Assembly: GCF_023101205.1 (NCBI RefSeq)
Contig: NZ_CP078078.1
Span: 1,488,001-1,552,000, forward strand
Length of the DNA: 64,000 nt
Source of the DNA: Microbacterium aurugineum
GTDB lineage: Bacteria; Actinomycetota; Actinomycetes; Actinomycetales; Microbacteriaceae
Reading direction: 5' to 3'
The position numbers and the translations under genes are program-made. Within the stretch, counting starts at the first letter, position 1. Every line of letters begins with the position of its first letter. A model generated the notes under the pieces. That model did not search any database, had not been told where the DNA came from, and saw only the letters and a list, made by a program, of their open reading frames with translations. Below are positions 24,047 through 33,335 of the stretch, piece after piece.

Positions 24047-25285
24047 TCAGTCGGCGCTGGCGACCACGAGGACCGCGTTGTGTCCGCCGAAGCCGAACGA
24101 GTTGCTGATGGCGATCTGCGGACCGTCGCCGAGCGCCGTGGGTGCGCCCGAGAGGCGGAACGGCACGGCGGGGTCCGGCTCGGTCATGTTGATCGTCGGG
24201 GGTGCGACACGGTCACGGAGCGCGAGGATCGAGAAGATGGCCTCCAGTGCGCCGGTGCCGCCGAGCAGGTGTCCCGTGGAGGCCTTCGTGGCGGAGACGG
24301 GGATCTCATCGATCCGGTCTCCGAAGACCTTCTTGAGCGCGACGTACTCGTTGGGGTCGCCGACCGGAGTGGACGTCGCGTGCGCGTTGATGTGCGTGAC
24401 CTGATCAGCGGTGATGCCGGCCTCTTCGAGCGCCTGCGTGACGGCACGGGCCGCGCCGTTGCCCTCGGGATCGTTGCCGGTGATGTGGTACGCGTCGGCG
24501 GTGACTCCGCCGCCCAGAACGTAGCCGTAGATCTTGGCGCCGCGAGCCTTGGCGTGCTCTTCGGTCTCGAGGATCAGCGCGGCGGCGCCCTCGCCCATGA
24601 CGAAGCCGTCACGGTCGATCGCGCCGGGGCGGGAAGCGTGGGCCGGGTCGTCGTTCCGACGCGACAGCGCCTGCGCCGAAGCGAAGGAAGCCATCGTGAT
24701 CGGGTGGATCGCGGATTCGGTACCGCCGGCGATCACGACGTCGGCGAGGCCGTCCTGCAGATGGTGGTATGCGTGGATGATCGATTCGGTGCTCGAGGCG
24801 CACGCGCTGACGACGGTCTGCGCGTAGGCGCGGGCCTCGAACTGCAGGGAGAGGTTGCCGGCGGCCGCATTGGGCATGAGCATCGGGACCGTGAGCGGCA
24901 TGACCCGACGGGGGCCCTTCTCGCGCAGCGTGTCCCAGGCGTCGAGGAGAGTCCAGAGTCCGCCGATGCCGGTGGCGAAGTCGATACCGAGGCGCTCGGG
25001 GGCGACCTCGGGGGTGCCCGCATCCGCCCACGCCTCGCGTGCTGCGATCAGGGCGAACTGCGAGGACGGGTCGAGGCGCTTCGCCTCATGGCGGGGGAGA
25101 ACCTCTTCCGGGCGGACGATCGCCTCGGCGGCGAAGGTGACGGGCAGCTCGTACTGCTGGACCCAGTCGTGTTCGAGCGTGCGGGTGCCGGACATGCCGG
25201 CCAGCAGGTTCGTCCAGTTCTCCGGGGCCGTTCCGCCGATGGCGGAGGTGGCGCCGATGCCGGTGACGACGATGCGCTTGGTCAT
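24047..25285 (-). CDS. fabF: 3-oxoacyl-ACP synthase II
   Basis: This 412-residue condensing enzyme of fatty acid elongation has the nucleophile C162 in VVSACASST and the two catalytic His in HINAHATSTPVGD and in the later GHLLGGTGALE region. NSFGFGGHNAVLV ends the protein. The start is the ATG at 25285 (MTKRIVVTGIG). It is the last gene of fabD-fabH-acpP-fabF, separated from acpP by 97 bp that hold a hairpin. Confidence 0.96.
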   Translation of the reverse strand: MTKRIVVTGIGATSAIGGTAPENWTNLLAGMSGTRTLEHDWVQQYELPVTFAAEAIVRPEEVLPRHEAKRLDPSSQFALIAAREAWADAGTPEVAPERLGIDFATGIGGLWTLLDAWDTLREKGPRRVMPLTVPMLMPNAAAGNLSLQFEARAYAQTVVSACASSTESIIHAYHHLQDGLADVVIAGGTESAIHPITMASFASAQALSRRNDDPAHASRPGAIDRDGFVMGEGAAALILETEEHAKARGAKIYGYVLGGGVTADAYHITGNDPEGNGAARAVTQALEEAGITADQVTHINAHATSTPVGDPNEYVALKKVFGDRIDEIPVSATKASTGHLLGGTGALEAIFSILALRDRVAPPTINMTEPDPAVPFRLSGAPTALGDGPQIAISNSFGFGGHNAVLVVASAD

Positions 25286-25338
25286 GGGGTGTGGTTCCTT
25301 GTCGAAACGAAGTCGAACGGGTGAGAGGGCAAGGCGGA

Positions 25339-25374
25339 GGATGCCACTCCCCGCGAGGTGCGGGGGTGGCATCC
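25339..25374 (-). promoter_or_regulatory. Intercistronic hairpin between acpP and fabF
   Basis: GGATGCCAC followed by CCCCGC (25339-25354) pairs with 25360-25374, giving a near-perfect stem of about 15 bp with a short loop. It lies 8 bases after the acpP stop codon in an otherwise tightly packed operon. It may be a partial terminator or a 3' stabiliser that raises acpP over fabF. Confidence 0.55.
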
Positions 25375-25382
25375 TGCCGGGA

Positions 25383-25631
25383 TTACTCCTGGCCCGCGAC
25401 GATGAAGTTGACGGCGTCGCCGACGGTCTTGAGGTTCTTGACCTCGTCGTCGGGGATCGTGACACCGAACTTCTCTTCGGCGTTGACGACGATCGTCATC
25501 ATCGAGATGGAGTCGATGTCGAGGTCGTCGGTGAACGACTTTTCCAGGGCGACCTCGGAGGCGTTGATGCCGGTCTCGTCGGTGATGAGCTCTGCGAGGC
25601 CCGCGAGGACCTCATCGTTGGTGAAAGCCAT
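25383..25631 (-). CDS. acpP: Acyl carrier protein
   Basis: This acidic 82-residue ACP carries the phosphopantetheine site S41 in DLDIDSIS (DSxx type) and the standard four-helix pattern. It carries acyl intermediates for FabD, FabH and FabF, encoded on both sides. The start at 25631 has a GAAAGAGGAAG ribosome site upstream. The separate hairpin downstream fits the high ACP demand. Confidence 0.96.
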   Translation of the reverse strand: MAFTNDEVLAGLAELITDETGINASEVALEKSFTDDLDIDSISMMTIVVNAEEKFGVTIPDDEVKNLKTVGDAVNFIVAGQE

Positions 25632-25699
25632 GTGGTCTTCCTCTTTCTTACGGGTTGTATTCGGAACCGTGGAACAGTCTAGAGAAGGTCAGCGCATTC

Positions 25700-26701
25700 T
25701 CAGGGAAGGACGACGACCTGCGCGGCGAACACCAGTCCTGCTCCGAACCCGATCTGCAGGGCGAGCCCGCCCGAGAGCTCGGGGTGCTCGGCCATCAGCC
25801 GGTGGCTCGCGAGCGGGATCGACGCGGCCGAGGTGTTGCCCGTGGTCTCGATGTCGCGGGCGATCACCGTCGACTCGGGGAGCTTCAGCTGCTTGGCGAA
25901 CTCGTCGATGATGCGCATGTTGGCCTGGTGCGGGATGAACGCGGCGATGTCGGTGGGCTCCACACCCGCCTTGTCGAGTGCCTCTCGGGCGACCTTGGCC
26001 ATCTCCCACACCGCCCAGCGGAAGACGGTCTGCCCCTCCTGACGGAGTGTCGGCCAGGGCGCGACACCGTCGCGGAAGTCCGTGAGCGTGGCGTTCATGC
26101 CCACGGCATCGGCCTTCGAGCCGTCGGAGCCCCAGACGGCGGGTGCGATCCCCGGCGTGTCGCTCGGGCCGAGGAGCGCTGCGCCCGCACCATCGCCGAG
26201 GAGGAAGGAGATGCTGCGATCGGTCGGGTCGACGACGTCGGAGAGCTTCTCGGTGCCGATCACCAGGGCGTAGCGCGCGGCGCCGGCCTTGATCAGTGCA
26301 TCGGCCTGGGCGATCGCGTAGGCGTAGCCGGCGCAGGCGGCATTGATGTCGTACGCCGCGGCGGGGTTCGCGCCCACGCGGTCGGCGACGATGGCCGAGA
26401 CGGAAGGGGTCTGCTTCGGGTTGCTGATGGTCGCGACGATGACCAGGTCGACCTGATCGGCCGGCACGCCCGACTTCTCGATGGCTTCGGACGCCGCCTC
26501 CGCAGCGAGGTCGATCGCATCCGTGTTCTTGTCGGCGCGGACGCGGGTGATGATGCCGGTGCGCTGGCGGATCCACTCGTCGCTGGAGTCGATCGGGCCG
26601 ATCAGATCTTCGTTCGGCACGGCGTTCTCGCCGCGCGCGGCGCCGTAGGAGTAGATACGCGTGTATGCCGGTCCGGTCACCTGGGCGAGGGTGGGGCTCA
26701 T
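25700..26701 (-). CDS. fabH: 3-oxoacyl-ACP synthase III
   Basis: This 333-residue initiating condensing enzyme has the active C123 in NAACAGYAYAI. The catalytic His lies in FIPHQANMRI and the Asn in GNTSAASIPLA. It joins acyl-CoA and malonyl-ACP, and actinobacterial FabH enzymes usually accept branched primers. Its ATG overlaps the fabD stop codon (ATGA). Confidence 0.96.
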   Translation of the reverse strand: MSPTLAQVTGPAYTRIYSYGAARGENAVPNEDLIGPIDSSDEWIRQRTGIITRVRADKNTDAIDLAAEAASEAIEKSGVPADQVDLVIVATISNPKQTPSVSAIVADRVGANPAAAYDINAACAGYAYAIAQADALIKAGAARYALVIGTEKLSDVVDPTDRSISFLLGDGAGAALLGPSDTPGIAPAVWGSDGSKADAVGMNATLTDFRDGVAPWPTLRQEGQTVFRWAVWEMAKVAREALDKAGVEPTDIAAFIPHQANMRIIDEFAKQLKLPESTVIARDIETTGNTSAASIPLASHRLMAEHPELSGGLALQIGFGAGLVFAAQVVVLP

Positions 26702-27618
26702 GCGGCTTCTCCGTTCAGCAGCGCGACGGCTGCATCGAGGTCTTCGGGGGTCTTCACGGCGACCGTCGGCACGCCTCGGAGGCCGCGCTTGGCGAGGCCG
26801 ACCAGCGCACCGGCGGGCGCGAGCTCGATGACACCGGTGACGCCGGCGTCTGCGAAGGATGTCATGCAGAGGTCCCAGCGCACCGGCGACGAGACCTGGT
26901 CGACCAGGAAGCTCAGCGCCTGGGTGCCATCCGTGACGGCAGAACCGTCACGGTTGGTCCAGAGCGTGATGTCGGGGTTCGCGGGGGTGACGTCGGCGAC
27001 CGCGTCGCGGAGGACGGAGACCGCGGAGGCCATGTACCGGGTATGGAACGCGCCGGCGACCTGCAGCGGAACCACGCGGGTTCCCTTGAGTGGTTCCTCG
27101 GCGAGAGCGGCGAGAGCCGGAAGCGCGCCGGCGACCACGATCTGGCCGCCGCCGTTGTAGTTCGCGGGGGAGAGGTGGAGTTCGGCGAGTCGCGCCAGGA
27201 GGGCTTCTTCATCGCCGCCGAGCACAGCGCTCATGCCGGTCTGCTCCTGCGCTGCGGCGTCGGCCATCGCGCGGCCCCGGATGCCGACGAGGCGCATCCC
27301 GGTGTCGGCGTCGATGACGTTGCTGCCGACGAGAGCGGCGATCTCACCGACGGAGTGTCCGGCGATGCCGTCGGCGCGTCGGCCCGCTCGCTGGACCAGT
27401 GCGTCACCGGCGATCAGCGAAGCCGCGACGATCAGCGGCTGCGCGATACGCGTGTCGCGGATCGTGTCGGCGTCGGACACCGTGCCGTGTTCGCGAAGAT
27501 CGACCTCCGCGGCGTCCGAGTACGCGGCGAGGCGTTCGGCCACTCCGTCGAGCTCGAGCCAAGGAGCGAGGAAACCGGGGGTCTGCGAGCCCTGACCAGG
27601 GCATACGACGACAATCAC
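26698..27618 (-). CDS. fabD: Malonyl-CoA:ACP transacylase
   Basis: This 306-residue enzyme loads malonate on ACP. It has VCPGQGSQTPGF at the N-terminus, the nucleophile S89 in GHSVGE and the catalytic His in VAGAFHTRYM. The start is GTG at 27618, which gives the normal N-terminus; CAGACT lies six bases upstream, matching the leaderless pattern. It is the first gene of the fab operon. A 6-bp inverted repeat about 58 bp upstream of the start may bind the FasR regulator encoded next to it. Confidence 0.93.
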   Translation of the reverse strand: MIVVVCPGQGSQTPGFLAPWLELDGVAERLAAYSDAAEVDLREHGTVSDADTIRDTRIAQPLIVAASLIAGDALVQRAGRRADGIAGHSVGEIAALVGSNVIDADTGMRLVGIRGRAMADAAAQEQTGMSAVLGGDEEALLARLAELHLSPANYNGGGQIVVAGALPALAALAEEPLKGTRVVPLQVAGAFHTRYMASAVSVLRDAVADVTPANPDITLWTNRDGSAVTDGTQALSFLVDQVSSPVRWDLCMTSFADAGVTGVIELAPAGALVGLAKRGLRGVPTVAVKTPEDLDAAVALLNGEAA

Positions 27619-27663
27619 CCACCCAGTCTGCCAACGATTGCGGCAGAGCGGTGGATGATCCAT

Positions 27664-27688
27664 CACAAGATTCCGAAAAACCCTTGTG
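27664..27688. promoter_or_regulatory. Inverted repeat upstream of fabD (candidate FasR site)
   Basis: CACAAG (27664-27669) and CTTGTG (27683-27688) are perfect arms 13 bp apart, centred about 58 bp upstream of the fabD start. That is a normal position for an activator. It lies between fasR and fabD, where Streptomyces FasR acts. Confidence 0.5.
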
Positions 27689-27717
27689 TGTGGCGTACAG
27701 AACGGCGGCGGACGGGC

Positions 27718-28914
27718 TCAGCGCTGCGGGCGTCGCAGCGGCGCCCGCTTGCGCACCTGCTCGGCGGCGCCGATGGATCCGAGGATGAGGGCGGTCTGCA
27801 GGATGAGCGCCTCGCGGGGCCCCGTGGCGTCCCAACCGATGACTTCGCTCACGCGCTTGAGGCGATAGCGCACCGTGTTGGGGTGCACGAAGAGCTCGCG
27901 CGCGGTCGCCTCGAGGGAGCGTCCGTTGTCGAGGTAGCTCCAGAGCGTGGTGACCAGATCGGTCGAATGCGCCTGCAAGGGACGGAAGATCCGCTCGATC
28001 AGGGTCTGCTTCGCGAGCGGATCTCCGGCGAGCGCCCGCTCAGGCAGCAGATCATCGGCTTCGACGGGGCGTGGAGCACCGCGCCAGGCACGCGCGACCG
28101 CGAACCCGGCGAGGGCGGCCCGAGCGCTCTGGCTCGCATCGACGAGCGCGGCCACGGGGGGTCCGAGGACGACGTAGCCCGGCCCGAAGGACGGCTCGAG
28201 GCGGGAGGCGATCTCCTGGAACCCGAGTTCCTCCTCCTCGTTCTCCTGGCCGTCCACGCGCGCGCGTCCGAGGACGAGCACGAGACGGGATCCCTGCACG
28301 CCGATGAGGACATCGACGGCGAGCTTCCTGGCAGTTCGGCGGACCAGGTCCACGTCGAACTGCGGCGGTGTCGTACCGACGAGGACAGCGACCTCGCCGT
28401 GACCGTGCCACCCGAGCGCCGCGATGCGGCTCGGAAGCTCTTCGTCGGCCTCTCCGGTGAGGATCGAGTCGACGACGAGGGCCTCGAGACGTGCGTCCCA
28501 GAGCCCTCGGGCCTCCGCGGCCCTGGCGTAGACGTCGGCCGCAGCGAACGCGACATCGCGGGAGTAGAGCAGGATCGCCTCGCGCAGGTCGTTCCCGCGC
28601 CCGGCGACGCGCTCCTCGGTGACTTCCACCGTCACGCGGATGAGTTGCAGCGTCTGCTGGAGGCTGACGCTGCGCAACAGCTCCCGGGGAGCGGCGGCGA
28701 AGATGTCGGCCGCGATCCACGGGGTGGAGGTCGGATCCTCGTACCACTGGATGAACGACGTGATGCCCGCCTGGGCCACCAGCCCGACCGCGGAGCGGCG
28801 GGCTGGTGGCATGTCGGCGTACCACGGAAGGGTGTCCTCCAGGCGCTTGATCGTCACCGAGGCGATGTCACCGGAGATCCGGCGCAGCCAGGTGAGCGTC
28901 GCGGCCTTGTCCAT
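27718..28914 (-). CDS. fasR: PucR-type regulator of fatty acid synthesis, FasR-like
   Basis: This protein of about 398 residues has a PucR C-terminal helix-turn-helix (about 335-385; LEATARELFVHPNTVRYRL) and a GGDEF-like middle region. It lies directly upstream of fabD-fabH-acpP-fabF in the same direction. In Streptomyces the regulator in this position, FasR, activates the fab operon. The start is uncertain: ATG at 28914 or GTG at 28938, neither with a clear ribosome site. It follows aceE closely, so it may also be read from the aceE transcript. Confidence 0.85.
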   Translation of the reverse strand: MDKAATLTWLRRISGDIASVTIKRLEDTLPWYADMPPARRSAVGLVAQAGITSFIQWYEDPTSTPWIAADIFAAAPRELLRSVSLQQTLQLIRVTVEVTEERVAGRGNDLREAILLYSRDVAFAAADVYARAAEARGLWDARLEALVVDSILTGEADEELPSRIAALGWHGHGEVAVLVGTTPPQFDVDLVRRTARKLAVDVLIGVQGSRLVLVLGRARVDGQENEEEELGFQEIASRLEPSFGPGYVVLGPPVAALVDASQSARAALAGFAVARAWRGAPRPVEADDLLPERALAGDPLAKQTLIERIFRPLQAHSTDLVTTLWSYLDNGRSLEATARELFVHPNTVRYRLKRVSEVIGWDATGPREALILQTALILGSIGAAEQVRKRAPLRRPQR

Positions 28915-28945
28915 GCCGGAAGGAGAGGATCCTGTCACCGAGGGC

Positions 28946-31672
28946 TCAGCTTTCGCCGCCCGCGTTGCCGCTGGTTCCCGCGTTCACGTCGTGCAGGCTG
29001 TACTTCTGGATCGCCTGTGCCGCGAGCGAACGGTCGACCGTACCCTCTTCGGCGAGCGACTGCAGCGTCCGGACCACGATCGACGGTCCGTCGATCTTGA
29101 AGAACCGTCGTGCCGCGGCACGGGTGTCGGAGAAACCGAAGCCGTCGGCGCCGAGCGTGGCGAAGCGGTTCGGAACCCACGGGCGGATCTGATCCTGCAC
29201 GGCGTGCATGAAGTCGCTCACGGCGACGACCGGACCCTCGGCACCCTGCAGCTTCTCGGTGAGGTACGCGGTGCGCGGCTCGGCCTCGGGGTGCAGGAAG
29301 TTGTGCTCGTCGGCGGCGAGGCCGTCACGACGCAGCTCGGTCCAGGAGGTGACCGACCAGACATCGGCGATCACACCCCAGTCGTTCTTCAGGAGTTCCT
29401 GCGCCTCGAGCGCCCACGGCAGGCCGACGCCCGACGCGAAGAGCTGGGCGCGGGGGCCGTCGCCCTCGCCGACCGACACGCGGTGGATGCCTCGCACGAT
29501 GCCGTCCACGTCCACGTTCTCCGGCTCAGCCGGCTGCACGAGGGGCTCGTTGTAGAGCGTGATGTAGTACATCACGTTCGGGTCCTCGTGCTCGCCGCCG
29601 TACATGCGGTCGATGCCGGATCGCACGATGTGCGCGATCTCGTAGCCGTAGGCCGGGTCGTACGAGAGCGTCGCCGGGTTGGTGGCCGCCAGCAGGTGCG
29701 AGTGACCATCGGCGTGCTGCAGGCCTTCACCCGTGAGGGTGGTGCGACCCGCCGTCGCGCCCATGATGAACCCGCGGGCCATCTGGTCGCCCGCCGCCCA
29801 CTGGGCGTCGCCCGTGCGCTGGAAGCCGAACATCGAGTAGAAGATGTAGATCGGGATGAGCGGCTCGCCATGGGTGGCGTACGAGGTTCCCGCAGCCGTG
29901 AATGCCGCGACCGCGCCCGCCTCGTTGATGCCGACGTGCACGATCTGCCCCTGCGGGCTCTCCTTGTAGGCGAGGAGCAGCTCGCGGTCGACCGAGGTGT
30001 AGTGCTGGCCGTTCGGGTTGTAGATCTTCGCGGTCGGGAAGTACGCGTCCATACCGAACGTGCGTGCCTCGTCGGGGATGATCGGCACGATGCGGTGGCC
30101 GAAGTCCTTCGTGCGGAGGAGATCCTTCAGCAGACGGACGAAAGCCATGGTCGTGGCGATCTCCTGCGTGCCGGAGCCCTTCTTGGGAAGCGCGTACGCG
30201 GCGTCGTCCGGCAACGAGAGACCCACATGGGTCGACCGGCGCTCGGGGAGGAATCCGCCGAGAGCCTGACGGCGCTCGAGCATGTACTGGATCGTCTCGT
30301 CCTGGGGCCCCGGGTTGTAGTAGGGCGGCAGGTAGGGGTTCTCCTCGAGCTGCGCGTCCGTGATCGGGATGTGCATCGCGTCGCGGAACGTCTTGAGGTT
30401 GTCCAGCGTCATCTTCTTCATCTGGTGGGTCGCGTTGCGGCCCTCGAAGTGCGGACCGAGGCCGTAGCCCTTGACGGTCTTCGCGAGGATGACGGTGGGC
30501 TTGCCCTTGTGCTCGGTCGCGGCCTTGAACGCGGCGTAGACCTTGCGGTAGTCGTGGCCTCCGCGCTTCAGGTTCCAGATGTCGTCGTCGGAGTAATCCT
30601 TGACGAGGGCGGCGGCACGCTCGTCGCGTCCGAAGAAGTGCTCGCGGATGTACGCGCCGGACTCGGCCTTGTAGGTCTGGTAGTCGCCGTCGGGGGTGAC
30701 GTTCATCAGGTTGAGCAGCGCACCCTCGGTGTCGCGGGCGAGCAGATCGTCCCACTCGCGGCCCCAGACGACCTTGATGACGTTCCAGCCCGCGCCGCGG
30801 AAGAACGACTCGAGTTCCTGGACGATCTTGCCGTTGCCGCGCACCGGACCGTCGAGACGCTGCAGGTTGCAGTTCACGACGAAGGTCAGGTTGTCGAGTC
30901 CCTCGTTCGCTGCCACCTGGAGCTGACCGCGGCTCTCGACCTCGTCCATCTCACCGTCGCCGAGGAACGCCCAGACGTGCGACTGGGAGGTGTCCTTGAT
31001 GCCGCGATTCTCGAGGTACTTGTTCGACATCGCCTGGTAGATCGCGTTGATGGGGCCGAGGCCCATCGACACGGTCGGGAACTGCCAGTACTCCGGCATC
31101 AGACGCGGATGCGGGTAGGAGGGGATGCCGTACGGCGCGTGCGACTTCTCCTGACGGAAACCGTCGAGCTGGTCCTCACTCAGGCGTCCCTCGAGGAACG
31201 ACCGTGCGTAGGTGCCGGGGGAGGCGTGACCCTGGATGAAGATCTGGTCGGCCCCGCCGGGGTTGTCGGCGCCCTTGAAGAAGTGGTTGAAGCCGACCTC
31301 GTAGAGAGCGGCCGACGAGGCATACGTCGAGATGTGACCGCCGACGCCGATGCCGGGGCGCTGTGCGCGGTGCACCGTGATCGCAGCGTTCCAGCGGATC
31401 CAGGCCCGATAGCGGCGCTCGACCTCTTCGTCACCCGGGAACTCGGGCTCGTTCTCCGGGGCGATCGTGTTGATGTAGTCCGTCGTCGGGACCATCGGCA
31501 CGCCCAGGTGCAGTTCCTTGGAACGCTTGAGCAGGCTGAGCATGATCTCGCGGCCGCGGCCGTGGCCCTTGGCATCCACCAGCTCATCGAGGGACTGCTG
31601 CCACTCGCCGGTCTCCTCCGGATCGCTGTCGAGGGGGCCCTGGGAGTACGGATCCTGGTCGTGCACGGTCAC
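28946..31672 (-). CDS. aceE: Pyruvate dehydrogenase E1 component, homodimeric
   Basis: This 908-residue thiamine-diphosphate enzyme decarboxylates pyruvate and acetylates the lipoyl arm of the E2 protein. The cofactor motif runs from [12 protein letters not shown] to [10 protein letters not shown] (about 240-275). Other hallmarks are [13 protein letters not shown] and [14 protein letters not shown] near the N-terminus. I chose GTG at 31672, preceded by GAAAGG. The upstream TTG at 31690 is less likely. A TAGGCT box at 31771-31766 suggests a leader of about 90 bases. The matching E2 and E3 are probably SucB-like and LpdA at 56.7-59.9 kb. Confidence 0.95.
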   Translation of the reverse strand: MTVHDQDPYSQGPLDSDPEETGEWQQSLDELVDAKGHGRGREIMLSLLKRSKELHLGVPMVPTTDYINTIAPENEPEFPGDEEVERRYRAWIRWNAAITVHRAQRPGIGVGGHISTYASSAALYEVGFNHFFKGADNPGGADQIFIQGHASPGTYARSFLEGRLSEDQLDGFRQEKSHAPYGIPSYPHPRLMPEYWQFPTVSMGLGPINAIYQAMSNKYLENRGIKDTSQSHVWAFLGDGEMDEVESRGQLQVAANEGLDNLTFVVNCNLQRLDGPVRGNGKIVQELESFFRGAGWNVIKVVWGREWDDLLARDTEGALLNLMNVTPDGDYQTYKAESGAYIREHFFGRDERAAALVKDYSDDDIWNLKRGGHDYRKVYAAFKAATEHKGKPTVILAKTVKGYGLGPHFEGRNATHQMKKMTLDNLKTFRDAMHIPITDAQLEENPYLPPYYNPGPQDETIQYMLERRQALGGFLPERRSTHVGLSLPDDAAYALPKKGSGTQEIATTMAFVRLLKDLLRTKDFGHRIVPIIPDEARTFGMDAYFPTAKIYNPNGQHYTSVDRELLLAYKESPQGQIVHVGINEAGAVAAFTAAGTSYATHGEPLIPIYIFYSMFGFQRTGDAQWAAGDQMARGFIMGATAGRTTLTGEGLQHADGHSHLLAATNPATLSYDPAYGYEIAHIVRSGIDRMYGGEHEDPNVMYYITLYNEPLVQPAEPENVDVDGIVRGIHRVSVGEGDGPRAQLFASGVGLPWALEAQELLKNDWGVIADVWSVTSWTELRRDGLAADEHNFLHPEAEPRTAYLTEKLQGAEGPVVAVSDFMHAVQDQIRPWVPNRFATLGADGFGFSDTRAAARRFFKIDGPSIVVRTLQSLAEEGTVDRSLAAQAIQKYSLHDVNAGTSGNAGGES

Positions 31673-31825
31673 GGGGGAACCTTTCGTCAAGCTGGCAGGT
31701 CATGCCAAGGAAACGGGAAGCGACACGGGCAGCCTTGTCAGCTGTGCACAACGCGCGCCGGATTCAGCCTATCCCTCTTCCACGACACGGGTGCGCATCG
31801 GCCTCCCGATAGACTGACGGCACCA

Positions 31826-31898
31826 GGGCCTTTAGCTCAGCTGGTAGAGCGCCACGTTTACACCGTGGATGTCGTCGGTTCGATCCCGGCAGGGCCCA
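31826..31898 (+). tRNA. tRNA-Val (anticodon UAC)
   Basis: The cloverleaf is complete. The acceptor stem pairs GGGCCTT with AGGGCCC, and the D-arm is GCTC/GAGC. The anticodon stem is CCACG/CGTGG around a seven-base loop with TAC, and the T-arm is GTCGG/CCGGC around TTCGATC. The 3' end is A followed by CC and T, so CCA is completed after transcription. A TAGACT box at 31810-31815 is the likely -10. No other tRNA is in the window. Confidence 0.96.
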
Positions 31899-31930
31899 CC
31901 TCGCGCGCGACGCTCGTGTTAGATGGGCGC

Positions 31931-32620
31931 ATGGATTCGTCACGTTCGTCTTTCGATCGCTGGGATCGCTTCGCGCGTGTGCCGCTCGTGTTCGCCGGGG
32001 TCATCTTCATCATCGGCTTCTCCGTCTTCGTCATCGCTCCCGATCTGCCGCCGCTCGTGCGGACGGTCACCGGCAACACGACGATCCTGACGTGGTTCAT
32101 CTTCGCCGTGGACTACATCGTCCGTGTCTGCCTCACTCGGAAGGGCACGAGATGGCGTTACGTGGTGCGTCACCCCGTGGAGCTTCTCGCGGTCCTTCTT
32201 CCGGTGTTCCGTGCCGTGCGCGTGGTCGACCTCGCTCGTCAACTGCCGTTCTTCCATGCCCGCACCGGCAGCGTGGTGAGGACCGAGCTGATCATCTACT
32301 CCGCCGCGTACTCGGTGACCTTCGTCTATTTCCTCGCTCTCTCGACGCTGAGCGTGGAGCGGTCCGCGCCGGATGCGACCATCGACAGCTTCGGCGATGC
32401 CGTGTGGTGGGCGTTCGTGACCCTGACGACGGTCGGCTACGGCGACATGTACCCCGTGACCGTCGCGGGGCGGTTCTTCGCCGTGCTCCTGATGCTGGGC
32501 GGCATCGTCATCATCGGCATCACATCGGGAACCGTGGTCTCCTACATCACCGACCGCGTGCGCGAGTACGCCTTGAGCTCGTCGTCGAGCGACAAGGCGG
32601 ACCCCGACCGGAGCGAGTGA
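31931..32620 (+). CDS. Potassium channel family protein
   Basis: This 229-residue protein has five or six hydrophobic helices and one pore loop with the selectivity filter TVGYGD (in TLTTVGYGDMYP, about residue 176). The segment before the pore (VFRAVRVVDLARQL) has a few Arg residues but not the regular spacing of a voltage sensor, so gating is probably not strongly voltage driven. There is no RCK domain. It starts at ATG 31931, just after the tRNA. Cytoplasmic ends are short and charged. Confidence 0.87.
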   Translation: MDSSRSSFDRWDRFARVPLVFAGVIFIIGFSVFVIAPDLPPLVRTVTGNTTILTWFIFAVDYIVRVCLTRKGTRWRYVVRHPVELLAVLLPVFRAVRVVDLARQLPFFHARTGSVVRTELIIYSAAYSVTFVYFLALSTLSVERSAPDATIDSFGDAVWWAFVTLTTVGYGDMYPVTVAGRFFAVLLMLGGIVIIGITSGTVVSYITDRVREYALSSSSSDKADPDRSE

Positions 32621-32694
32621 GTCGTCTCCCGGCGATGCCCACCGCACGCCTGCGGACTCTGGCGGTCACGCGGCCACGGACCTAGGCTCCCGGC

Positions 32695-33252
32695 ATGGGA
32701 CTCCTGACCTTCAGCATCAACGTCACCCTCGACGGCTGCATCGATCACGAAGTGGGCATCGCCGACGACGAGACACACGCGTATTACACCCGTCTCCTCG
32801 AAGAATCCGGCGCGATGCTCTGGGGGCGCACCACCTACGAGATGATGGAGGATGCCTGGCCCGCCGTCGCGCGAGGAGAGACGGACGCCCCGCCGGCGCT
32901 GCGCGACTGGGCTGTCGCCCTGGAAGCCACACCCAAGTACGTGGTCTCCGCCACACGCCAGGATTTCCCGTGGACGAACAGCCACCGGATCCACGGCGAT
33001 CTGCGCGCCGGAGTGCAGAGACTCAAGGATGAGACGCGCGACGGGGTCCTCGTGGGAAGCGGCATGCTCGCGACCGAACTCGACCGGTTGGACCTGATCG
33101 ACGAGTACCGGTTCCTGGTGCATCCGCGGATCGCGGGCCACGGTCCCACGCTGTACGAGCGGGGGCTCCCCGCCACTCGACGCCTGGCGCTGGTCTCGTC
33201 GACACCGTTCCGTAGCGGTGCGGTAGCCCTGCACTACCGTCGCGCCGACTGA
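32695..33252 (+). CDS. RibD C-terminal/dihydrofolate reductase-like protein
   Basis: This 185-residue protein of the RibD_C/DHFR fold has ITLDG-like SINVTLDGCIDHE at the N-terminus, the NADPH region MLWGRTTYEMM and the Gly-rich GVLVGSGMLATELDRLDLIDEY read in two parts. It is not the riboflavin enzyme itself: there is no deaminase domain or rib gene nearby. The substrate is unknown. TAGGCT at 32683-32688 ends six bases before the ATG (leaderless). Confidence 0.83.
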   Translation: MGLLTFSINVTLDGCIDHEVGIADDETHAYYTRLLEESGAMLWGRTTYEMMEDAWPAVARGETDAPPALRDWAVALEATPKYVVSATRQDFPWTNSHRIHGDLRAGVQRLKDETRDGVLVGSGMLATELDRLDLIDEYRFLVHPRIAGHGPTLYERGLPATRRLALVSSTPFRSGAVALHYRRAD

Positions 33253-33335
33253 CCTCGGCTAGGGGCATCGCCGGGACGGCGCGTACGCTGGTGAACCATA
33301 CGATTCGACGACCGACGGACAGGAAGCTGCAGCAC

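Noticed and set aside
28619..32620. A 1333-codon plus-strand open frame across aceE and the K+ channel gene
   Set aside because: It is an antisense artefact of GC-rich codons over aceE. Only its last part, from 31931, is real (the K+ channel). The rest has no recognisable domain and overlaps a certain gene and the tRNA.
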